Origin: Aldrovandia affinis
Taxonomy: Eukaryota > Chordata > Actinopteri > Notacanthiformes > Halosauridae
Reading direction: 5' to 3'
NCBI GenBank assembly: GCA_029706075.1
Contig: JAINUG010000259.1
Span: 310,001 to 374,000 of the forward strand
Length of the DNA stretch: 64,000 nucleotides
Shown here piece by piece: positions 10,978-20,524 of this stretch. The notes beneath the pieces were generated by a model, which saw only the letters and a list, made by a program, of their open reading frames with translations, was not told where the DNA came from and did not search any database. Both the position numbers and the translations under genes were made by a program. The stretch's first letter is position 1. Each line of letters opens with the position of its first letter.

Positions 10978-11228
10978 TTTATAGTATTTCCTGAGACACC
11001 CCTTCTGTTACCATTCCGAGCCTGCCTATCGATTCTGTTTGTTTGCCTATCTGCCTTCCTGTTTAGACCTTTTGGACTGTTTTTGTGACTCCTCTCTGCA
11101 TTGTGATTTTGTACCTTCGCTATATCTGACTCCTGGTTTTGACCCCTGCTTCCCATTAAACTACTCTTTTGCCTTATCCCGATCTGCGTCTGGGTCCTTA
11201 TCCCGAGCGTCACAGGAAATACTATAAA
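10978..11228. mobile_element. Small element bounded by 16-bp inverted repeats
   Basis: TTTATAGTATTTCCTG at 10978-10993 is exactly inverted at 11213-11228. The 251-bp interval carries pyrimidine-rich CTG/CCT text ending GATCTGCGTCTGGGTCC, a style common in fish dispersed repeats. No transposase or clear target duplication is seen, and the class is unknown. Confidence 0.4.
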
Positions 11229-11365
11229 CTCTGACTTAAGAAGAATAGGCTCAGGGAATAAAGATCAACGTTCTGACGGGGAAGGAACATAAACACGGAA
11301 CAGATATACAAACAGGAAAGGGCAACACAATAGGAATCAGGTGTGACTGGGAGGAGAGAGAGGTA

Positions 11366-11810
11366 GGAACACTGGCTCCCCATCGCAGCACGCATCAGAT
11401 TCAAGTCACTGGTGCTTGCTTTTCAAGCGGCCAGAGGTACTGCTCCCCCATACCTCCAGTCACTCATCACGCCCTACACACCTCCCAGACCCCTCCGCTC
11501 CGCCTCCGCTGGCAAACTGACTGCCCCATCCCTCCGGGCGCCTGGCAGCCGCTCCTCGCGGTCTCGCCTCTTCTCTGTCCTGGTCCCTCGTTGGTGGAAC
11601 GACCTCCCACAATCGGTCAGGACTGCGGAATCACTTCCAATCTTCCGCAAGAGACTCAAAACCCACCTCTTCAGACTCCACTACCCCTGATCTCTGTCCA
11701 TCTAGCTGAACTGTCTTCACCTCTGCTTACTTGTTCAACACTATACTCTTTAAAAAAATAAAAAATAAAAAATAAAATACACTAACCTTTTCCTTCCCGG
11801 TGTTACAGGT
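11366..11810 (+). pseudogene. UnaL2/L2-type LINE fragment, C-terminal RT and 3' UTR
   Basis: From 11366 the plus strand reads HWLPIAARIRFKSLVLAF, then APPYLQSLI, RWWNDLPQSVRTAESL and KRLKTHLFRLHYP before a stop near 11690. This is the thumb/C-terminal signature of L2-group LINE proteins. The 3' UTR is broken near 11810 by another LINE fragment on the opposite strand. It appears to resume at 12481 and end with the UnaL2-like tail. Confidence 0.8.
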
Positions 11811-12480
11811 ATAATAATAATAATAATAATACATTTTATTTGTTATGCGCCTTTCAAGAAACCCAAGGTCGCAGTACAGTGGGAGGAGTAGATAAAAGTT
11901 ACATAAAACATACATTTAAGCAGATACAAGCACAACAGAACGGAGACAACACAGGAACCACAGAAACTAAACAAAGGTTTTGGAAAACAGATGAGTTTTG
12001 AGGGCGGCTTTGAAACTGTCCAGGGTTGGGGCTTGGCGAATCTCTATGGGGAGAGAGTTCCAGAGGGTGGGTGCTGCCACACTGTAGGCTCTGTCCCCAA
12101 AGGTTCGTCGTCTGGTGCGGGGGGTGGAAAGCAGACCCGTGTCCGAGGACCGCAATCTCCGTGAAGGAGTTTGATGGTGGAGAAGGTCAGACAGATACTG
12201 GGGGGCGAGGGCATGGAGGGATTTGTAGGTGAGGAGGAGGAGTTTGTATGAAATGCGAGACTTGACCGGAAGCCAGTGGAGTCGGATGAGAGTGGGGGTG
12301 ATGTGCTGCCAGGGCTTGGTGCGGGTGAGAACCCGGGCAGCTGAGTTCTGCACGTACTGGAGCCTGTCCAGGGCTTTGCTGGGTACCCCGAACAGGACTC
12401 CATTGCAATATTCCAGACGGGAGGTAATGAAGGCATGGATGAGGTATGGTCCGCAGATGCCTGCAATGATGTCTATTGCT
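11811..12480 (-). pseudogene. L2-type LINE fragment inserted in the opposite orientation
   Basis: The minus strand encodes the C-terminal part of an L2-type reverse transcriptase: a SRLEYCN block, QNSAARVLTR, LHWLPVKSRISYK, DRAYSVAAPTLWNSLP and LKTHLFSKTF, ending near 11970. The 3' UTR follows, with a TTATGCGCCTTTC motif and a terminal (ATT)n run at 11811-11830. The N-terminal RT and endonuclease are missing, so it is a 5'-truncated copy. Its position splits the 3' UTR of the plus-strand LINE fragment, so it is the younger of the two. Confidence 0.85.
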
Positions 12481-12602
12481 GTATTCCTGCACTGATCTCG
12501 CGCGCTAACTATGATTATTCCTACCATGTATTGATGCACATCTTGTAAGTCGCTCTGGACAAGAGCGTCTGCTAAATACTTAAAATGTAAATGTAAAAAT
12601 GT
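12481..12602 (+). mobile_element. UnaL2-like LINE 3' end (stem-loop and short repeats)
   Basis: Contains GTAAGTCGCTCTGGACAAGA followed by GCGTCTGCTAAATAC, the conserved stem-loop region of UnaL2-type LINE tails, then AATGTAAATGTAAAAATGTA repeats. It completes the plus-strand fragment at 11366-11810. The loop reads GGACA where the better SINE tail in this window has GGATA. Confidence 0.75.
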
Positions 12603-13140
12603 AACACAGGTGTAAACATTGGGAATCGTTAATCCAATAACGAGGGGAAACGCAAGACACGGACTGGGAATAATTCAAACACATAGACAATAAACGACCT
12701 GGGAGATCAGGCAGACACGTGCATAGTTAGAAGGGGAGGAACGCAAAGAGAGAAGCTGTGTGCGAATGAAAGGAAAAGTGAAAAGCTAACAGGGATAGGA
12801 TAATGAGAGAGAATGACAGCGATAGTCAGAAGCGTGAGATAATTACTGATTAGTAGTGTTAGTAACTTAATCTAAATCCCTAATGTTAGTAGATTAGTTG
12901 GTTAGTGCTATATACATCTAACTAATATATACAAAGTGCAATCTAGAAAGTAAGAAGGAAGAAAACGAGATAATAAGCGAAGACGGAGAAAACCCGAAAT
13001 GTAGAACTTCCCGAAGTGCATGACAAGACAAGGAGTGGATCTCGAAATAACAGGAACAAAGACAGACAGGGACCAGAACGTGACAGAATGATGAAAATAA
13101 AATACTGAATAAAGAATAATGAATAATGACTAATGACTAA
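12603..13140. repeat. Unclassified dispersed repeat, inverted relative to 9.1-9.4 kb
   Basis: About 280 bp (12848-13125) is closely similar, in reverse complement, to 9110-9425 inside piggyBac copy A. Shared blocks include AAAGTGCAATCTAGAAAGTA and GACAAGACAAGGAGTGGATC. No coding capacity or termini were identified. Confidence 0.6.
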
Positions 13141-13299
13141 TAATGGCTGAGACGCTGAGACTGCTTCCTGTTTCCTGTTTCCTGTTTGGTTGGAGGGCTG
13201 TGTTTGCGGTGGTCTGCGAATCTGGCATTTTACACTTGCCAAAATTATCGTAAATATATAACGTTAAACGGTATAAACGTTATATAAATATATTCGGCG

Positions 13300-13798
13300 T
13301 TCATCATCAGAAAGGTAAAGGGATAAAATATTTGCTCTTAAGTTAAACGTTTGTCGCCGTTAGGGGACAGAGGGAATTTTCCATTTTTTCCCACGTCTAG
13401 CTCGGAAAGCTTGTTAAAAAGTTACCGATTTGTACTACACCTAGCAGACGCGAGGTTTTTTGTGGTTTTTCGCCCTCTCAGGAGCAAATCCAAGAGTAAG
13501 GTAATATACTATAGCTTTTGTTGGCTTAAATTTAAATTTAATTGTTGTATTTTAAGCGCATAGCGTATAGCCGTTTTGGTTGGCTGCTACCAGCGCTAAC
13601 TACTACACAAACAGGACTGAAAGTTTCTTTTAAATTCGTTTTTAAATTCGTTTTAAGTGTTGTCTTCCATTTAGACATTTCTGCACCTGAGTGTTAGGAA
13701 CCGAGGTGTATAAAACAATTTTGTATCGACTTGGTGTCTCTGTTTGGGCAGAAATTCGTTCAGTGTAGGGAGAGCAGTAGGTATAGTCAGGGGTGAAA
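13300..13798 (+). mobile_element. Probable 5' UTR of L2-type LINE copy 1
   Basis: Sequence between the upstream repeat and the ORF1 start at 13799. The exact 5' end of the LINE cannot be fixed. Assignment is by position only. Confidence 0.4.
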
Positions 13799-14752
13799 AT
13801 GTGGCCTCCGGCAGTGCAGTGTGAGTGTTGCAGAATGATTACGTTTCTGGAAGAAGGCTTCCATGAGTGTTTCATTTGCGACAGATGCCAGCTTGTGAAG
13901 CATCTCGAGGGCAAGATTCTTGATCTCGAAGCCCAACTTGCTGGTCTCAACTGCACTGCAGAATCTGTAGAGTTCCAGGAACTAATTAGCACGCCCATTA
14001 GAGAGTTAGCCTGCATGCCAAAGCGGGGTAGGGGGGAGACTCTAGAGCAGGTAGGGAGAGAGAGTTGGGTGAAGGTAGGGCGCCAGCGTAGAAAAGGCGC
14101 GCACATGCAGGGGCGGCATCTCCAGAGATTGTGGTGTCCAACCGATTCCAGCCCTTGCAGGAAGAGGATCTGGCCCAGCCCTCTGTGAGCGGGAGGACTG
14201 TTGAGCCCCAGGGCACCCTGGCGGCCATGCCACCCGGGAAAAGAGTTAATTGTAGTGGGGGATTCAATTATTAGAGGTGTAGACAGTATAGTCTGTTCGC
14301 GGGAAAAGGAGTCTCGCATGGCATGTTGCCTGCCTGGTGCTCAGGTTGGAGATCTCCTGGAACACGCGGACAAGCTCATGGCCAGAGCAGGGGTGGATCC
14401 AGTGGTCATGGTCCATGTTGGAACCAATGACATAGGTAAGGGTAGGTTTGAGGTTCTGCAGGACAAATTTATAGAATTAGGAGCAAAGTTAAGGGGCAGA
14501 ACCTCCACGGTGGTCTTCTCTGAAATTCTGCCAGTACCACGTGCTAGCAAAGGCAAGCAGAATTTTATATGGAGGTTTAACACGTGGCTACAAACCTGGT
14601 GCAGGAAAGAGGGGTATAGGTTTATGGGGCACTGGGACTCCTTTTGGAACAGGGGTGACCTGTACAAGCGGGACGGGTTACACTTGAACCGGAGGGGTAC
14701 TGATGCATTGGGCCAGCGTATGCTTAGGGTAGCCGAGGAATATTTAAACTAG
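13799..14752 (+). pseudogene. L2-type LINE copy 1, ORF1 with SGNH esterase domain
   Basis: An ATG at 13799 opens a protein with a Cys-rich start (CECC, CICDRC), then a short helical stretch (LEGKILDLEAQLAGL). After one in-frame TGA near 14186 comes an SGNH-hydrolase-like domain: VVGDSIIRG (catalytic Ser block), MVHVGTNDIG (Asn block) and KRDGLHLNRRG (Asp/His block). Some CR1/L2-clade LINEs carry such an esterase domain in ORF1, probably for lipid or membrane interaction. All SGNH signature residues remain, but the stop would separate the zinc-finger part from the esterase. It lies 38 bp upstream of ORF2, as expected for a LINE. Confidence 0.85.
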
Positions 14753-14790
14753 GGACTGGGGGGGCAGGGAGGGAAATTAGTACTATTATT

Positions 14791-16060
14791 ATGGATAGGG
14801 AGGTACAGACTGCCCAGATTGAAGATACCAGGGCGGAGTATACACAAAAATTTTCGGACTCCAGCTCCCCTGACCTAATTAGTGTGAGAATTAGTGCTAG
14901 ACTGCCACTTACTGTCCGAAGAGAAAAATCTGCTCCAGGTCGCAGACCTACTGGGGTTTGTCTAAGCAATTTAGTAGATGTGCCTTTAGTTATCAATGTC
15001 CAGCCAAAACAAATCTCCTCCCCTGACGTACATGTCCAACAGATAAAATTAGCCCTCCTAAATGTCAGATCACTGAATAATAAAACTTTTTTAGTTAATG
15101 ATCTGATTATAGAAAATAACTTAGATTGCATCTGTTTAGTTGAAACTTGGCTGAATAATGATACAGCCACAGCAATAATGATTGAGACCTGCCCACCAAA
15201 TTATAGCTTTCACCAATTGCCCAGAAAAAACAGAAGAGGAGGAGGAGTTGCAGCTATTTTCTCTTCAAAACTTATGTTTAGAATCACTGAACTAGGTGAA
15301 TTCATGTCAATGGAATACCTTGCCATTGAGCTCAAAACCGAATCAACAATATTAGTTACAATATACCGCCCACCTAAATACTCACCAATATTCATACAGG
15401 AGTTCTCTGAGCTGATCTCTCTATGTGTGACCAGATACGATAAAGTAATCCTAAATGGAGATCTGAATATACACTTCAATAAAAATCAGACTCCAAAACT
15501 ATAGAACTTATAAATACACTGGACAGCTTTGATCTAACGCAACATATAACTGAACCAACTCACCGGCACGGTAACACATTAGACTTAGTAATAACTACTG
15601 GGCTAAACATCAACAATGTCTCAATAACAGAATTACCTCTCTCAGACCATCACTGTATTTGACACTGAGATAACCTTAACCAGAACAAAAAAAGAAGTTA
15701 TAGTCCAAAAGAGGCTCCTAGATGACAAAGCTGAATCAAAGTACTCTGATCTCATTAGACTATATGAGCCACACAGTCATGACAGCTCTCTAAATGAAAT
15801 GGTAGAAAATCTCAACGATGCACTGTCATCTGTGTTAAACTATGTTGCCCGCTGAAAACCAAAAGAAGTCGACAGCCAGAGCCTCCCCTGGCTAAATCAT
15901 AATGTTGTCAGCGAGGCAAAAAGGAAATGTCGTGCAACTGAGAGAAAATGGAGGAAAACAAAAACAGTAATCCATTGTAATATCTACAAAGATGCGTTAA
16001 CTGCCTATAACAAAACCATCCGCCTAGCAAGGAAGGATTACTTCTCTAAAATGATCACAG
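14791..16060 (+). pseudogene. L2-type LINE copy 1, ORF2 first part (APE endonuclease and linker)
   Basis: From ATG 14791: LLNVRSLNNK (Asn block), then ICLVETWL (catalytic Glu), RGGGVA, VTIYRPP, LNGDLNIH (Asp/Asn block), a frameshift near 15500, and THRHGNTLDL and LSDHHCI (terminal His). This is an apurinic-like endonuclease that nicks target DNA. A linker follows, with WLNHNVVSEAKRKCR and NKTIRLARKDYFS, typical of the region just before the RT. At least one frameshift and one stop (near 15855) break it. A Gypsy element interrupts at 16060; the ORF resumes after 21115. Confidence 0.85.
16056..16060. repeat. Target-site duplication (left) of Gypsy element 1
   Basis: CACAG at 16056-16060 is repeated at 21111-21115, immediately outside the two LTRs. 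Confidence 0.9.
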
Positions 16061-16652
16061 TGTCATGGTTGTTCCCCTGACTCACCACCAGAGGGCGGTG
16101 TTGCACCTTTCTGGTAGGAGGGGCGGAGCAAATCAATCACCGCTTCCTCACTATTTAATCCTCAGCTGTTTTCCGGTTCTTTGCGAAATCGTAAAACTTC
16201 ATTACGATTTAGCCGGTAAAGGTTGTGGCGTCTTTTTAAAGATACTACTAAGCACGTTCTCTTACTTAGAAACTTCTTTAGCAAATGTAGGATCTGTTAG
16301 ATTTACCTGTTTTTGGAACACTCACTCGCTCCTCCTGAGCTAGTCGTGTTTCGTTCTACACAGTCTGTGGACTGTTCGCAGGTCTTATTTTCTTCGCTGG
16401 TTATTGGGCTCTTCTAGCCGTTTATCGTTTTATTCAAACACTCGGTGTTGGTGATTTAGTTATTCCTTTTTGTGTCTTTGTGGCACCTAGTCACCCGTTG
16501 GGTGATATTTTCGGTTTTCCCCCTTTTGTTATTGTTTTTTTCCTAGTCTCTGTTTATTCAGAGTTTGTGGTTAAACTGTATAATTACAGTTTAACTTATC
16601 GATACCCCTGGGGTTCTCGCGATTGACACCAATCCCTTAACCCACCATAACA
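16061..16652 (+). repeat. 5' LTR of Gypsy element 1
   Basis: 592 bp, TGTCATGG...CCATAACA. It contains a TATA box at 16152-16158 and a GCGAAATCGTA site at 16183-16193. It is nearly identical to 20525-21110. Confidence 0.93.
16152..16193 (+). promoter_or_regulatory. LTR promoter: TATA box and inferred transcript start with self-primer
   Basis: TATTTAA at 16152 is followed 31 bp later by GCGAAATCGTA (16183-16193). The 11 nt are exactly complementary to 16654-16664, just past the LTR. In Tf1/sushi elements the RNA 5' end folds onto such a site to prime reverse transcription, so 16183 is inferred to be the RNA start. Confidence 0.7.
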
Positions 16653-16653
16653 G

Positions 16654-16664
16654 TACGATTTCGC
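16654..16664 (+). promoter_or_regulatory. Self-priming primer-binding site of Gypsy element 1
   Basis: TACGATTTCGC begins 1 nt after the LTR and sits directly before the gag ATG at 16666. It is an exact 11-nt complement of 16183-16193 in the same LTR. It lacks the TGG start expected of a tRNA 3'-end primer site. Confidence 0.75.
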
Positions 16665-16665
16665 C

Positions 16666-17720
16666 ATGAATACGGCGTCAGCGGACCCTCGTGGTATCGA
16701 ACAAATGGCAGAGTTGCAAAGCCGAGAAATGGAGAGACAGAGATCAACCATTGACATTTTATTAAAACAACAACGAGTCATGCAAGACAACCAGGCTAGC
16801 ATGGTCTTGTCGGTCCAAAGACTGGAGGGCTTGATCCAGACACTTATCGAGGTTCGTCCCCAGCCTGCGGTAGGATTCGCCGGTCCTAATCCGGGTGTCA
16901 CTCCTCGTTGGGGTACACCTGTGGAGAGGGATTACGAGAGGCAAAAGTTCAGCTTCCTCCTCGTTTTAGTGGCGAGTCCGGTAAATGTCGGGGTTTTTTA
17001 GCACAGTGCCAAATTGTATTTCAGACTCAACCATCTAGATATAGCTCAGAAGAGTCGCGAGTGGCACTCGTGCTATCATTGTTATCGGGGGCAGCTCTCG
17101 AGTGGGCAGTACCTCTTATTCGGTCTCAAGCACCGGTATTGACAGACTCGCTGGGGTTAATGGGTAAAATGGAGTTGGTTTTTGACCACGAACTTCACGA
17201 CAGCGAGTCTGCGACTAAATTGACGCGCATGCGCCAGGGTAACCAGAGCGTGGCGGAATTCTCTATCTCGTTCCGTACTCTCGCGGGAGTTACAGGTTAG
17301 CCTGAGAATCCTCTCATAACGTGTTTTACTAACGCGCTATCTGATCCGGTGCGAGACGCTCTAGCTACGATTGGCATTCCCGATTCACTTGATGAACTTA
17401 TTTCCACTGCTATACGGATCGATAATCGTATTAGGGAACGCCAGCGAGAGAGGGGTAACAGGGAGTTCCGGGTTACTACGAAAGGTTTCTTACCTCAGTT
17501 TCCTAGACGTCTGGGCAAAACCAGCGAACCCATGGAGGTTGACAGTGCTAGTTTTCGGGCTCCGGCCAGAGGGGATTGGAGCGGTTGCCGGTACTGTCGA
17601 CAGAGGGGTCACATTATTCAAAATTGTCCCAAACTGAAGGAAACGAATAGCCTCACTATCGGGCCGGAAGCCGGTAGTGAGACATCAGTCCTCTTTCTTC
17701 CGTACCTTCATTTCTGTTGA
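16666..17720 (+). pseudogene. Gypsy element 1 gag
   Basis: The ATG at 16666 begins a gag polyprotein of the sushi type. An N-terminal helical segment (IEQMAELQSREMERQR) is followed by the capsid region: FSGESGKCRGFLAQCQ, SRVALVLSLLSGAALEWA and RMRQGNQSVAEFSISFR. A single CCHC zinc knuckle, CRYCRQRGHIIQNC, lies near 17589-17630. Gag forms the particle that packages element RNA. A frameshift near 16930 and a stop at 17298-17300 break the frame. The ATG is only 13 nt from the LTR, as in the second Gypsy element here. Confidence 0.85.
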
Positions 17721-17723
17721 ACT

Positions 17724-18351
17724 ATCCTGGGGGAGACAAAACATTAAAATAAATGCATTTCTTGATTCAGGAGCTGTTGATTGTTTTGTGGACTCCGGGT
17801 GGGCTAAAAGAATTCATTTACCTGTTCGGGTTCTTTCACAATCTTGTGGTGTTACCGCTCTTGATGGCCGTCCGCTGGGTTCTGGTCGCATTAAGGAATC
17901 CACGGAGACTGTAAACATGCGGATCGCTTACGGCGAGCACACAGAACAAATTAAGTTTTTTTTGGTCGAATCGCCTACGTACCCATTAGTTCTTGGACAC
18001 TCCTGGTTAATAAAACATCAACCACAGGTGAACTGGGGTAGTCATAAAAACCCTATTATTCAATGGGGGGATCAATGTTCTCTTGGGTGTTTACCTTTTA
18101 TACCGTCGTCTTCCGGGTTCGGTGGGGCTAAAAGTCACGAGACCGATTCGGAGACCGACGAATCTATTTACTGTTCGCCTAATCATGCTCCCTCATCCGT
18201 ACACTCCAATGAGACGGAGAACGAACTCGAATGGGATCCTCAGTGTGCTTGGGAAGTCCCACTGGAGGAGTCCACGGCCGAGGAGATTAGTGACCTGGAA
18301 TCCTTACCTTTTGATTCTTTAGAGGCAGACATGCCGTCTCACGGACGATGA
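17724..18351 (+). pseudogene. Gypsy element 1 protease region
   Basis: Retropepsin-like aspartic protease. A catalytic DSGA motif lies in INAFLDSGAVDCFVDSG, and a second strand reads YPLVLGHSWLIKHQPQVNW, which matches the LGxxWL block of Gypsy proteases. It follows the zinc knuckle directly in another frame. It is followed by an acidic spacer that ends with a stop at about 18349. Confidence 0.8.
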
Positions 18352-19490
18352 GCCCAAATTGTCACGAGTTCGAAAAGATCGGTTAGCTACTCCAGTTCCG
18401 ATTCCCATAAAAAATTCCGAACTGCCCCCATTGAGCACGAGTTTCCAAGGGATAAGGAGGGAATGGAACTCATGAGTACGGAGTGTTACTTGCTACCTTC
18501 CGGCATTCCTAAAACTTATTCCGATCTTAGCGAGGTGTTTAGTAAGCAAAGGGCAACTAAGCTGCCTCTGCACCGGCCTTATGATTGCGCTATTGAACTT
18601 CACCCAGGCACAGTTCCCCACGTGGATCCCTATATTCACTATCTATACCTGAGAGTGCGGCCATGAAGAGATACATTTCGGAATCTCTAACTAATGGTTT
18701 TATCAGGCCATCCACGTCTCCGGCTGGGGCGGGGTTCTTTTTTGTTGGAAAAAGGATGGGGATTACGACCGTGTATCGATTACAGAGGGTTAAATAATAT
18801 TACTATAAAGAATCGTTATCCCCTTCCACTTATGAACTCCGCGTTTGAACGTCTCCAAGGAGCGTCCATTTTTCCAAGTTGGACCTTCGCAACGCATATA
18901 ATCTGGTTCGCATCCGTCAGGGTGACGAGTGGAAAACAGCATTTAATACACACAATGGTCATTACGAATACCTGGTTATGCCATTCGGCCTCACGTGCGC
19001 GCCGGCTGTCTTCCAGGCATTTGTTAATGACGTACTCAGAGAGATGTTGGAGAAATCGGTGTTCGTTTATCTTGACGACATTTTGATTTTTCCAATTCTC
19101 TCTGAGCACGTGAAACACGTCCGACAGGTATTAAAATGCTTGTTAGAAGCCCAATTATTTGTTAAAGCAGAGAAATGTGTGTTTCACGTACCTTCAGTTT
19201 CCTTTCTAGGATTTATTGTCGCAGAGGGCAGGATCCAAATGGACCCCAATAAAGTGACTGCGGTCAAGGATTGGCCTGCTCCGGTCTCTGTAAAACAGGT
19301 GCAGCGTTTTTTGGGGTTTGCAAATTTTATAGACGGTTTATCCGCAATTTTAGTTCAGTGGTCGCGCCCATCACGGCGCTTACAACAAAAACTGTTTCTT
19401 CTCGGTTCCAATGGTCCCCTAAAGCGGGCGGCTTTCGCTGAACTAAAAGAAGATTCAGTTCTGAACCTATTTTAATTTCTCCCAATCCTT
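18352..19490 (+). pseudogene. Gypsy element 1 reverse transcriptase
   Basis: Characteristic blocks, in order: [80 protein letters not shown] (split by frameshifts), [10 protein letters not shown] (catalytic YLDD) and [18 protein letters not shown]. At least three frame changes occur. It copies element RNA into cDNA. Confidence 0.85.
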
Positions 19491-19580
19491 CATTACCTTT
19501 TATTGTAGAGGTGGATGCCTCTGAGCTAGGGTAGGGGCTATTCTGTCCCAGCGGTCGGTCATGGATAAAAGGGTTCATCC
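19491..19580 (+). pseudogene. RNase H start and internal deletion junction
   Basis: The RNase H opens with a VDASEL...GAILSQR stretch (first catalytic Asp) and then breaks off near 19570, where the text changes directly into the integrase core. Most of RNase H and the integrase HHCC zinc domain with the first catalytic Asp are therefore absent. By comparison with the element at 47-52 kb, about 1 kb has been lost. Confidence 0.75.
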
Positions 19581-20513
19581 GTGCGCATATTTTTGGACCA
19601 TGTCTTTCGCCTTCACGGCTTACCGCAAGACGTAGTGTCCGATCGGGGTCCTCAGTTTGCGTCCAGATTCTGGCGGGCGTTTTGTTCGCTGTTAGGGGCG
19701 TCTGTGAGCCTGTCGTCAGGGTTTCACCCACAGACCAATGGACAGACGGAACGCACTAATCAAACAATGGAAAATACTCTCCGCTGTCTTGCTTCCGCCA
19801 ATCCATCATCATGGAGTCGGCACCTTGCTTGGGCGGAGTACGCTCATAACACGCTGCGCAACGCTTCGTCAGGTCTCTCTCCATTCGAGGCTCAGTTCGG
19901 GTTTCAGCCTCCTTTATTTTCGGCGCAGGAGGGTGACGCAGGAGTGCCTTCCGCTGCGGCCTTTGTGCGACGTTGTCGTGTCACCTGGAGGAGGGTTAGG
20001 GCGGCTCTAGTACGCGCTGGTGATCGCCAAAAGGAGTTTGCTAATCGTCGTCGACGGGCAGCTCCATCGTATAGGGTTGGTCAACGAGTGTGGTTGTCTA
20101 CACGAGATCTGCCGTTACGAGTAGAGTCTCGGAAACTCGCTCCGCGTTTTATTGGTCCTTTTAAGGTCCTACGTAAAATTAACCCTGTCACCGTGCTATT
20201 ACAGCTTCCCCAATCTATGCGGATACATCCTACGTTCCACGTATCTCGCATCAAACCACTACTCATTAGCACCTTGGCGCCTCCCGAAGTACCACCACCA
20301 CCGCCTCGTATCATTGGGGGTGGCCCCGCTTATACGGTGCGTAGTATCGTGGCGTCGCGGCGTGTAGGCAGGGGTACTCAGTTCCTAGTGGACTGGGAGG
20401 GTTACGGCCCTGAGGAGCGCAGTTGGGTTCCGTCCCGACACATCTTGGATCCATCGTTGATCCAAGATTTCCACCGGCGTGGGTCTGAAGGGTCGTCAGG
20501 AGTCGTCCCTTAA
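19581..20513 (+). pseudogene. Gypsy element 1 integrase C-terminal half with chromodomain
   Basis: A 310-codon open stretch. [15 protein letters not shown] holds the second catalytic Asp, and the [14 protein letters not shown] segment holds the Glu. A basic GPF/Y-like region follows: [20 protein letters not shown], then IGPFKVL. It ends with a chromodomain, [11 protein letters not shown]...[18 protein letters not shown], whose aromatic residues resemble HP1-type readers. In chromoviruses this domain steers integration to marked chromatin. The N-terminal part is deleted. Confidence 0.88.
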
Positions 20514-20521
20514 GGGGGGGG
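20512..20521 (+). promoter_or_regulatory. Polypurine tract of Gypsy element 1
   Basis: AAGGGGGGGG ends 3 nt before the 3' LTR. It is the expected primer for plus-strand cDNA synthesis. Confidence 0.8.
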
Positions 20522-20524
20522 TCC

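Noticed and set aside
11967..12539. 190-codon minus-strand ORF as a host gene
   Set aside because: The residues match the C-terminal part of L2-type LINE reverse transcriptases. The first codons (12481-12539) come from adjoining sequence of another LINE.
13793..13798. Start of L2 ORF1 at an upstream GTG
   Set aside because: An ATG follows two codons later at 13799 and is the more likely eukaryotic start.
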